From contig JABYQS010000033.1 of the NCBI GenBank assembly GCA_022592435.1, positions 124,001 to 188,000 on the forward strand: a DNA stretch of 64,000 nt. The letters run 5' to 3'. The notes under the pieces were generated by a model. That model was not told the DNA's origin, did not search any database, and saw only the letters and a list, made by a program, of their open reading frames with translations. Origin of the DNA: Cerioporus squamosus. Lineage: Eukaryota; Basidiomycota; Agaricomycetes; Polyporales; Polyporaceae. The translations under genes and the position numbers were made by a program. Every line of letters starts with the position of its first letter. Position 1 is the first letter of the stretch. This document shows, one piece after another, positions 12,175 through 24,928 of the stretch.

Positions 12175-15100
12175 TCACCTCCTCCTGCTCACCCTCGTCA
12201 CCACCCCAGCCGTGCTCCCGCTCCTCGAGCGACGCACCTCCCCCCGTCCGCGCTCAGCCTCATCTTCCGCGGTCGCGCCCTGGACGTACCCCTCCCCCAT
12301 AAACACCGGCGGACCTGCCCCGCCGCCCCGCGCCAAGAACCCGCGCCGGCTGCTCTTCGTGCCCAGCGCGACGAGCTGCCCGCTGTCCAGGTCCTCCTGC
12401 GGCGGACTCGGCGGCCTCTCCGGCTCCTCGGACGACTCGCGCCAGAGACTCTCCCCCGCCCGCCGCACCTCCTCGTCCAGCGTCAGTCGTCTCCGCGCGT
12501 GCCGCGACATCCGCGGCTGCGCCGGCTGGGCTTCTGCGTTTGTGTGCGACTGAGAGCGAGAGCGAGAGTCACTGCGAGCGGATGCGGCACTGGGTTCCCG
12601 GGGGATGCGCGAAGGCCCTGCGATGGGCGGCGCCTTGTCGTGCGCCTCGACGCTGTACCTCCTGCTCCGACTTGGAGGTCGCGAATCCTGTTGCCCCACC
12701 AAGTCCAGCGGGTCATCACTATCCGACCCACGTTCCTCCGGAGGCGCCGCAGCGTGCACCCGGCGAGGAAGAGGCAGCTTCGAGGGCGCGGGAGCGGGGA
12801 TCTTCGACCTCGTCCTCGCAGGCGGCCGTGGCTTCACCGGGCTCTTCGACGGCATCGGGCTCTCGGGCGGGCGCCGCGCGAACGCGTCCTTGCTTGTTTG
12901 CACCTCCATCTTGACAGCTGCAAGAGGGCTCTCGCTGCGTTCGCGCCTGGGAGGCGTCTCGAGCGCGTCGACGTCGATGATCTCGGGTTCGTGCTGTGGC
13001 TGACGCTCCCGCGGTTCGACAGACTTCACAAGGTCGTTGTGGCCTCTCGAGCTGTCGGACGGCGTGTCCGGGAGCCTGTCTTCGCTGTGGTCGTTCTCGT
13101 TGTCGGAGCATAGCGAGGGCGTGGTTAGGTCCGTCTCCGTCGATCGTGATGGCCATATCCGTAGCGGCGCCTTTGCCTTGGAGGTGGAGGGCTGCGACTG
13201 TGACGACGGCGCGTCGAAAAAGCTTGCACTCGAAGCCGACGACTGCGAGCTGGAACCGGCAGAAGACTGAGAACTAGCCGCTGACGAAGTTGACTGCGAG
13301 CTCGACGCAAAGGATCCACCAGTGCTATTCGTCCGCACGAACGTAGTCTCACGACGTTTGGACGGACCAGCTGCAGATACGTTAGTGAGTCGTCCATTAC
13401 CCCCACACATCTGACCACTCACCGGTTACCTCCTCCAACGCATCCCGCTTCCGCTTCTCCCCGATGAAAATCCTCGCAGCAACACCCGTGTCGAACGACA
13501 TATCGCCCATGATCGCCGCCCTCCGCGCCTCGCTCATCCCATGTCCACTCGTGCTCCGCGCCAGGGCCTCCCCGGCAACGTCCCCAGCCGCAGACGGCGG
13601 GCCCATCGACCCTGCGGCACCTCCAACCTTGCGCAGCCTGACAGACTTCATCTCACGCAGGAACGCCGCCATCTTGTCCGACGACAGGTTCAGCGTCGGC
13701 TGGCCCGTTTTGCGCGTGCGTGAGCCGACGCTGTTGATCGGGGCTTCGACCGGCGGGGCAGTGGGCTTGAGGCTCGCCCGGGCGGACGCGAGGAAATTTG
13801 TTCCGCCGCCAGACGTTGTCGAAGCAATTGGGGGTCGAAACAGCGGCGGAGGCGGTGGGGGTGGGGGCGGAGGCATCATGGACGCTCCGTTGCTCTTCGA
13901 CGCAAGCTGTGCCGAACATCTCAGCATGATGTCGTAGACTAGCATCCGCAGGGATAACGCACCTCAGCTCGCAGACGTGCGACCTCTTCCTCAAGCATCC
14001 GGATCCGCTGCTTGTCCCTCTCGCGCTCATTGTCGTCCCGGTCGTGGGCGTTCCGTGCGTGGTCTTCCCTCGCCTCACGCAGCTCCCGCTCCTTGCCCCG
14101 CACTCGAACTTCACCAGACGTATCGTACGCACGCTCCTTTCCTTTCGACGATCTTGGTCGGGTGGGAGGCTCGGAGGGTTCGTCCAAAGATGTTCTGGGG
14201 TTACTCGCTGCACGACTGGAGGACTCGGCATGTCCAGACGACTTGGGCACCGGCGACGGCCTGGGACGATCTCGACTACCATCCGCACTCTTCTCCCGCT
14301 GACGCGCTTGTGAACGCCCACGTCGGGGCGACTCCATGACGGATCCCTCTTCCGCTGCTTCCTCGGGTTGCTGTTCAGCATCCTCAGTGGACTCCGGCAG
14401 AATTGCAAGCGGGGTAGGCGGCGGCGGTGGGGTCCGGGTCCGGGGTACAGCGCGTTGGAACTTCGCAGGGATAGGCTCTGGTATGAGCGACTCAGATCGG
14501 GCGAAAAGGGAACCAGGCATCGTAGGAAACGGGGTGGTTCCGCGGGTGGTTAGAGGAGATGGTGGTGGAGGCATCGGGTTTGGCGGGGGAGGCATGAGTT
14601 GGGATGGGTCTCCATACGCATCTCAGCACCCGTGTCCAGAATGAATAGTGCTGGCAACGTACCTGCGGTTCCCTTCTGTGGTTTCTTCCCTCGTGGCTGC
14701 GGTTCCAGCTCCTGGACGTCCTGGTCCTCGTCGCGCTGCTGAGCACTCACTTCGCGCCTCTTCTTCAATGATTTGGGTATTGACAGCAGAGGAAGTTCGT
14801 CTAAATTCTCGTCAACCACTGCGCTGCATGGCGAACTCGCAGACTCACCATCCTCGTCATCAGCTGCCTCGCGCTCGGACGATCTCTCCCTCTCCTCCCG
14901 GAGGTTCTGCACTGACTTCTTCTTCGCCACCTTCGTCGCCCGCTCGCCCTCGACGTCTTCGCGCAGTTTCCTCCGAGCGCGCGCACGATCACTCTCGACC
15001 CTCACGCGCTTCGCCCTGCGCTCCCTTTCCCTCTCCCAATCCCGCTCCCTTTCCCTGTCTCCTCTCCCCTGCCTCTCCTCCTCGCGCTTTCTCCTCTTCC

Positions 15101-15334
15101 CATCGAGCGTCACGCGCGATGATGACGCTTCGGGCTGGTCTTGTGTCTGCACCCAGCGGGTCGAAGTCAGTTGCATCCTGCGCGCGCTCACGCTTCGAAT
15201 CGAGTCCGACTCACCTTCTGGACCTCTCCGCCAGTAGCAGCCGTAACAAACGACTCAATCTCGCGCGAGACAAAGCTGAAGGCGGACGCGAGGAGTCCTG
15301 GGGCGGGCGGGGCTTCGCGCGGTCTGCGGGCCAT
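12175..15334 (-). CDS. Hypothetical Pro/Ser-rich coiled-coil nuclear-type protein
   Basis: Exons (minus) 15215..15334, 14663..15146, 13963..14609, 13423..13906 and 12175..13370 join in phase to 976 residues, so the gene is intact. I do not recognise the family. In order: a short conserved-looking N-terminus (SAFSFVSREIESFVTAATGG); a highly charged Arg/Glu segment with KR clusters suggesting nuclear localisation or RNA/DNA contact; Pro-rich stretches (MPPPPNPMPPPPSP); a predicted coiled coil (RIRMLEEEVARLRAEL); a run of ten prolines (about 13825-13875) followed by LNLSSDKMAAFLREMKSVRL, which loosely resembles an actin-binding WH2 helix plus LKKV motif; then a long Ser-rich disordered tail with a SUMO-interaction-like EIIDVDAL and several S/T-P sites. 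Poly-Pro next to a WH2-like motif would suggest an actin regulator, but the match is weak and scaffold or kinetochore roles are equally possible. Confidence 0.7.
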
Positions 15335-15684
15335 GGTCGACGAGGTGGGTGAACTGGAACAAGGTTGCCTGCAAACATACGTCAACAACGGGGTTGTGGC
15401 TGAGATTCCCACGGCGCGTGGACGCCGCGCACATGTAGCAGCACAGCTTTACAGTCACTGACAATCAGTGCCCCCAGGTTCCGGAATCCGAGCGACCACA
15501 GCGTACCTCCGTAGTCTTGTTTCGCGGGTCTGACTTCGAAGCCTTATGTTCTCTGGGCCTGTCTCACCTTGCAAACTTACTCAACCAACTCGCCGCAGCC
15601 GGACCGTTTCTATCCTACGTCCCTTGAGACACTGCTTGCATACCTCTTCCACCTTCGCCGACCACCGCCGCTGAATTCCGAGCC
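15335..15684. promoter_or_regulatory. Bidirectional promoter region
   Basis: The 350 bp between two ATGs facing away from each other (minus gene starting at 15334, plus gene starting at 15685). No clear TATA box; CT-rich on the plus strand just before the PP2C-like ATG (CCTCTTCCACC). Shared regulation of the two genes is only inferred from the geometry. Confidence 0.45.
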
Positions 15685-17169
15685 ATGGCATCTTTGGAAC
15701 AAGTCAAGCGTCAGCTACAGGAACAATTTGTAGCCCTCAGGGGCATCGGTTGGAGCGTACATGGCGTCACATTGAAGTCTCCGTGCGCCATCGAGAACGA
15801 GGACAGGATGGTGATCCAGGCGGCCAATATTCGAGAGCAGTCGTGGGTACTGCTGGCCGTCTGCGACGGTGAATCCTTGTCTCTACATAAACGCGCGAGA
15901 GCGATCACTGATTGCAGTCCTCCCTTGCAGGGCACTCGGGTTCCGCCACAGCCAACTACGTGGCGCAACGATTGCCCAAGTATCTCCGCAGCGCTCTGAA
16001 GGAGGTGATCAAGGACCAACTACGGGGCTGCGTTAGCCGCGAGAACTTGGTCGACAATGCCGACGTCATTTCGAACATGTTGCAGACCGAGATCAAGAAT
16101 CTTGACGACGACATAGGACTCGCTGTTGCGAGGTTGTTCGATGATGCAGACGCACTCACGGACCAAGAGGCATTGCGGCTCATTGACAAGCATGAGGAGA
16201 TCATAGAGCGAGCATTCCAGGGGACCAGCGTTGTGCTTGCGCTCATCAACGTAGACCACTATCTGATATGGGCTGCTGGACTGGGAACCTCGACCGTCGG
16301 TGAGTGATATGGAGGTATCTCGATTGAGGAGATATCTTGTGCTCACAACTAGCACCAGCCATATCCACAAGGAGCGATGAAGTGGGCGTACGACAGGCAG
16401 AGACGCTTTGTGAGCGGCACGCTTTGGACATCCGCGAAGAACGCGAGCGTGTTGCTGCCGCTCACCCGTCCGAAGAAGTCGTAGACGACCAGCTGCGCTT
16501 ACTTGGGTTGTTGCCGCTCGTCAGTCGAGGTACGCTGTCTCAGACTTCCTCTGAGTCGACGCGCGGATGGTTCTGAGCTCGGAGTATTGCACAGCCATAG
16601 GGGATTTCCATCTCAAGTATGGCAACGCGTTCTTATACAGACTCTTCAGCTTGCTCCCACATACCGCACCCGACGGCACTCCACTCAGGAATCACTATCA
16701 GAGAGTCGACACGCCGCCGTATGTGAGTAACGAGGCATCTGTGCGCTTCATGGATTACGGCAGTCTGTGGGATAGATGGCCCATCCTCATGTTATATACC
16801 AACGGCGTGGATCAGCTCATCGATGGCTCCCAAGTGCACAATCCCGGCATTCATAGTAGCGCGGATCCTGCCTCCGTCATGTCATTCTTGCTAGGACTAT
16901 CAGACAAGGTGAAGCCGGTGGTCGAGAGCATCCTTGGACACGGAGTAGAGAGGAAATGGAACGAGATTGGGGACAACCTCAACAGAGCCACAGAGATCCT
17001 TGGCAACCTGCTTGGGGGAACGAACGTTGCGCGACTGCAACTAGTCGTCAATCAGTCTCCTCAGGTCGACCGGAACCAAGGAGATCATAGGCTCGCACTG
17101 GATGATACAACGATCCTTCTGTGCGACCTGACACTGTTGCAGCAGGAATTGGAGCGTGTGCTTTCCTGA
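15685..17169 (+). CDS. PP2C-family (PPM) phosphatase-fold protein, possibly catalytically impaired
   Basis: Exons 15685..15868, 15931..16299, 16359..16529 and 16595..17169 give 432 residues. PP2C landmarks are in order: ENEDR (about 37-41), CDGHSGSATANYVAQRLP (D61-G62-H63), a helical insert, HYLIWAAGLGTS where most members have the V-GDSRA strand, EERERVAAAHP, the SRAIGD motif, TPPYVSNEASV, LMLYTNGVDQLI, and LDDTTILL near the end (D411/D412). In the family, the residue after the hydrophobic strand is Asp (S/T-D-G-x-W) and binds the catalytic metal. Here it is Asn (N311), and the Trp is missing. The terminal Asp of the D-N-x-T motif is kept as DDTT. The overall layout is nearest to the mitochondrial pyruvate dehydrogenase phosphatase group, but no targeting peptide is obvious. 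It may be a regulatory pseudophosphatase or a low-activity enzyme. Confidence 0.8.
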
Positions 17170-17540
17170 ATGTCTGCAATAAGTAGGCTCTGTGTACCTG
17201 TATAGTTGTTATACCATTCTCTTGTTCACGATGGATCAAGCATAGGGTTCATCAACTTGCCTGACACAGCACACGAGAAAGGATGACATTGTGGCGACTG
17301 AGAGCATGTGCGGAACAGGAGTAGCAGCATCGGAGACATATAGATATTAGAGGCTAGAGCATATATATGACGAAGGGACAACATATAGAGGAAAGAAGCT
17401 GGAGGCCAGAGGCCGGAGGCGAACTCCGACAATAGGAACCTGGTGGCACTGTATCGGACACGTTACTATTAGAGGCAGATCATGATTGAACGAAAGTGAC
17501 TCACAAATGGTTTGAGGCGAGTGGGTCTCCTTGCAGTCTC
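17170..17540. other. Convergent 3' intergenic region
   Basis: Between the 3' ends of the PP2C-like gene (+) and the repeat protein gene (-). AT-rich patches (GAGCATATATATGACG near 17360) fit terminator/3' UTR sequence; no gene seen. Confidence 0.4.
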
Positions 17541-18647
17541 TCAAGTCTGCTTGGACCCAGAGTTGCTGGGACCGGCGCTGGGTGACTGGAGGTGACCATA
17601 ACGGGACGTCGTATTGACACCAGTGTCCTGACGTGCTTGAGCAGCTTGGCGACGGGGCGAGCCCGACTCCGAACCGCTAGAGTCCACCATGTTCAGGTAG
17701 GACTGACCACCACGCGGCGAACTTTCAGCACTGCTGCCACCGCCCATGGATGGCAAGAAGGACTGAGCACCCTCCGGAAGACTCCGACGCCGGTTGCTCC
17801 CACTAGCACCTTGCCCAGTGTGCTGCCCGCTGTAACCTTGGGTGCCGCTGTACCCCTGGCTGCCTTGGAGGCTCGCCGTATTGTGGCTCCCGGGCTGCGT
17901 TGTATTGCTTTGTTTGGGGGCGTGTTGCCCGCCATAGCCTTGGGTGTCAGCGCTGTAGCCCTGGGTGCCTTGAACGGCGTGTTGCCCGCTGTAAGCCTGG
18001 ATGCCTTGGATACTCGCTGTATCGCGGCTCCAGCGAGACCCGGGCGGCACTGTGCCTCCTTGACCACCAGCGTGCTGCCCGCTGTAGCCCTGGTTGAGAC
18101 TCGCCGTGTCACGGCTCCAGCGGGAGCCAGGCTGCGCTGTACCTCCTTGACCGCCGGCACGGTGCTGCCCGCTGTAGCCTTGGGTGCCGCTGTATCCCTG
18201 GGTGCCTTGGAGACTCGCCGTATCGCGGCTCCAGCGGGACCCGGGATGTGCAGTACTTCCTTGAACGGCGAGCTGCCCACTGTGGCCTTGGGTACCGCTG
18301 TATCCAGACTGGGTGCCTTGGAGGCTCTCCGTATCGCGGCTCCAGCGGGAGCCAGGCTGCGCCGTACCTCCTTGGCCGGCCAGCTGCCCGCTGTGGCCTT
18401 GGGTACCGCTGTAGCCCTGAGTACCTTGGAGACTCGCCGTATCGCGGCTCCAGCGGGACCCAGGCGGAGCTCCTTGCGGGGCGTTCTGGCTGCCGGTGTG
18501 TGTATGGCTAGGATTGTCGGGAGTCTGAGGGTGCATGAAACCATCGTCGGTCCAGCCGCCCTGCTGAGGCAACGAGGGCGGGGGCCTCGTCGTGCGGCGA
18601 CCTGCCGGACCGTAGGGATGGGTGGGATACGGGTTGCGGTCGGACAT
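17541..18647 (-). CDS. Tandem-repeat low-complexity protein, unknown function
   Basis: A single uninterrupted 368-codon ORF. No known domain. After a Pro-rich N-terminus (MSDRNPYPTHPYGPAGRRTT), residues about 62-275 hold six repeats starting PGSRWSRDT(A/E)S(L/I) at 62, 98, 135, 173 and 202, with a degraded copy at 252 (PGSHNTASL). Each is followed by QG-T-QGYSG-TQG-(H/Y)SGQ blocks rich in Gly, Gln, Ser and Tyr. The C-terminus is Ser-rich and basic (SNRRRSLPEG, RGGQSYLNMVDSSGSES). No signal peptide or membrane segment is evident, so it is probably intracellular and disordered. RWSRDTAS and RRRSLP look like basophilic kinase sites, which would let each repeat be phosphorylated. The repeat unit (29-38 residues, varying by small in-frame steps) suggests expansion by unequal exchange. 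Confidence 0.65.
   Translation of the reverse strand: MSDRNPYPTHPYGPAGRRTTRPPPSLPQQGGWTDDGFMHPQTPDNPSHTHTGSQNAPQGAPPGSRWSRDTASLQGTQGYSGTQGHSGQLAGQGGTAQPGSRWSRDTESLQGTQSGYSGTQGHSGQLAVQGSTAHPGSRWSRDTASLQGTQGYSGTQGYSGQHRAGGQGGTAQPGSRWSRDTASLNQGYSGQHAGGQGGTVPPGSRWSRDTASIQGIQAYSGQHAVQGTQGYSADTQGYGGQHAPKQSNTTQPGSHNTASLQGSQGYSGTQGYSGQHTGQGASGSNRRRSLPEGAQSFLPSMGGGSSAESSPRGGQSYLNMVDSSGSESGSPRRQAAQARQDTGVNTTSRYGHLQSPSAGPSNSGSKQT
17823..18464 (-). repeat. Coding minisatellite, six units of about 90-150 bp
   Basis: Codes the PGSRWSRDTASLQGTQGYSG repeats. On the plus strand the units share CGTATCGCGGCTCCAGCGGG and close variants, spaced 87-150 bp apart. Near-identical nucleotide sequence between units indicates recent duplication or homogenisation. 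Confidence 0.8.
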
Positions 18648-21007
18648 GATGTGGGCGGATTGGCGCGAAGTGGCTGGGGATGCGGGGACTGTAGGTACAC
18701 AAGCAGCGTGTCTTGAGTGTGTCTGACGACCATGCTTTTATACTCACAAACAACGTGTACTATTCTCGTTTCGGCTGGAGGCCAGGTAGCCCAATCGAAC
18801 CAGATGCATCAACGACTTGAAAGTCTGCATGCATCCCTGTTGGCGGAGACTGTTCTTCAAGCACAGATCTGGCAAGAGGGCATGGGTACATACAAACCTG
18901 GGAAGAGGGTGTGGGTAGGATGGAACATCCTAGGGTCTCACAAGCCCGAGAAGGGAGTAGCCTTGCGCAGTTCCCAGTCGTTAGCATAGGATACAGGCTT
19001 GAACGAGTGGGTACGTACATGTTTCACAAGACCGCTCGAACCCATCCTCGGGAGCTCTTCTCGTGTTTGTGGTGCAGGGATATGCGCTAGCACTACTCTT
19101 CCCCGTGCAGCCTCGTCAGCGAAGCCGTAAGCCCAGTGTGCGAGAAGCACCTCCGGACCACAACGAACCCCAGGCTAGCCCGGAGGGCCAACGTCGACCA
19201 TCGCGGAAGAAATCGCATCTCAGGTACCTGCGACATTCGACATCTGATAGCGCGCCGTCTTGCTTCGACCGTACGCGTGTACTCGTACTGTGCTTAATCA
19301 ATACAGCAGAATACGAGAGCCATATCGATCTGGATTGACTCACCAGTAAGTGGGCATATTTCTGCGCCGGCAGTGCTGGAAGTTTGCGAGCGCTGGAAGT
19401 TGAACAAGTCTACTGTCTATTAGCGATCCCTCTGTGGTCATTGTGTCGCGTGTCCGGGTGTCCGCAGGTGCCGGAAGCTTCGCGAAAGATCACTGACAGG
19501 GCAAGCCCCAATGGTCAACCGCCGCCCGGGCAGGTAATGGTGGCCTTCCAGGATACACGAGGTGGACTGTGAGTCGATGCCTTCTCTTGCGGCTGTGCCC
19601 ACAAGATTCGCCAAGTCCGGCCATTTGGTCTTCAGAGGGAGTGAGTCCTTACACACTGGCAGCCGGTAAGTATGTGGGAAGTGAGCAAGCTCAGTCATCA
19701 TCAGCAACATGGCAGGGATTGTCGCCATACTTACCGGCGTGACTCTCCGCTCGCGATCGACCATGAGGGAGATGAGACCCTTTCCCGCAGGGATCACAGC
19801 CAAACCCTGTTGGGTCGATGCCAGACTCCACTCCTTCTCGCGAAGACGGAATCGAGTCCACACACGAGCGGCCAAGGCACCTGCGACCCGAATATCCTAG
19901 AAGCACGATCGGGTAGTGCTACCATGCTGTGATGCCAAAGGCCCCGGCGCATACGGTGACAACAAAAAACAAAACATACCTTTGAGGGCAAGGCTGTCCA
20001 CCCGAGAGCATGCAGCGTTGGTAAGTCTGCACAGGCGCGGGTCTGAGTCGAACAACGACGCCTATTTCGTCGGTCCCATGTGAAGGTCGTCGTCCATGCG
20101 GGACAGCGAGGGATTCCGGGGTCCTCTAGAGCTACGAGGTTATCGCCGACGAAGAGAGCGATGGTCATCGCGGACAAACCTGAGACTGAGTTTGCCCAGC
20201 CACTGCCGGTCCCCGGAACGGCGTTCCGAAGCCTGACCTCGAGCAACTCTCCTGCGCTCGATGCTCCGACTCCAAAGCTTCTAGCTCAGGTTGCAAGGAT
20301 GTGTTTATGGTTGTAGAGAGCTAAGCATAGCAGTCAGTAACCTTGTCGACATGCAAGCTTCATTTGCGTACTCCCAAACGTTGAAGAAACTTGACTTGCA
20401 CTAGCTGGCAGCACGACTCGATCCCACTCGATCGTATACTGAACGCCACAGGGCGCACGGCACGCGTACGCAGCACACGAGCACGGCATCCAAACCCCAA
20501 GCAGCCTGCAAGTTCCTGCTTCGGTCGAACGCACTTTCATGCGCGGCAGATCCGACAATAGTACTCCTTTTGTAATCCAAAGCGAGCAGCACGATATACG
20601 GACGACGGACATAGAGTCGCGGAGATATGGGATGAGAGAACTCAGGAGCTCAAGAAAGCGCTATCGTATGTATGTAGGGACAGGAACGGCTCTGCCCGCA
20701 AAACAAGCGGGCACACCGCGCGCGAAGCTCGAGCGACGACGACGGAAACAAACTAGACACAAGGAGGACACAATATGGATGCGAGACACTATAGAAAACA
20801 AGGAGAACGAGAACCAGGGGACATAGAACAGAAAAGCAGATCGATAAGATGGGAGAATCCGAGGGTGGGAAACCGTATATGTGTGCATGCGGACGACGGG
20901 GACGGGGACGGGAGAGAGCGGCGGACGGGCAAAGGGAAGCGGAGGTAACGCAGGAAGGACCCAAACCAAGGAGGCGAGCGAAACGTACGGGGGACGGAGC
21001 AAGGGAA
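18648..21007. other. Gene-poor region; possible decayed minus-strand gene
   Basis: No ORF here has a recognisable domain. On the minus strand, 19438..20246 contains two ORFs that look partly protein-like (SVSGLSAMTIALFVGDNLVA; RLREKEWSLASTQQGLAVIP) joined by a plausible acceptor at about 19898, but I could not build a complete gene. The right end (from about 20340) is probably the 3' UTR of RAS1. Could be a degraded membrane-protein gene; low confidence. Confidence 0.25.
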
Positions 21008-24350
<3,343 letters not shown>

Positions 24351-24704
24351 CCTGCGCCCGCGACACGCAATCTCACCCCAGCACTCGGACAGAGGCCCGT
24401 AGGCCTAGAAATACATAGTATTAAATAGTAACGAGCGTGCAGCAGTTTTGACAGTCCGGTCGATCGACTACAGGTCGGATGTAGCCCACAACAAGTCTTT
24501 GCGCGGCGCGCCCCTCCCACGTCCATAACGCACACTAGTCCAGCTATCACATTACAGACCGAAAGGGGGGAGAAGAAGGAGAGGGCGGGCTGCCCGGCTG
24601 GCCATGCAGGGACCGTTGCCCCGAGAGCTAGAGTCCATGGGGGAGCTCGCATGAGCACAAAGAGACCGGGAAGGTGCGTACGTGAGAGTCCAAGATGCTT
24701 GACC

Positions 24705-24727
24705 GTACATTGTACATTGTACATTGT
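24705..24727. repeat. Short tandem repeat (GTACATT)x3
   Basis: Three perfect copies of GTACATT in the 3' flank of the receptor gene. Confidence 0.85.
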
Positions 24728-24928
24728 CTGTGGATGGCTGGGTCCGCGGGTCGTGATCGTGGTCAAACGCCACCAATCTTCGTCTCGCGCGGCAGCGCGG
24801 TGTCGGTAGACAGTGGCGGAGTGTGGACGGGAGGGGCGGCGTGCTGCTGCTGCTACGCGCTCGGGGTGATCGTGAGCCGTCAAAGGATCGTCAGGGGGTG
24901 TCGCAGAGGCTCATGCTCATGCTCAAGC

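Noticed and set aside
12073..13113. 346-codon plus-strand ORF
   Set aside because: Antisense to the last exon of the Pro/Ser-rich gene; Arg/Pro-heavy translation typical of a GC-rich antisense frame.
17823..18464. Regular repeats as a possible CRISPR-like array
   Set aside because: Eukaryotic coding minisatellite: units translate in one frame and spacing varies by whole codons; no unique spacers.
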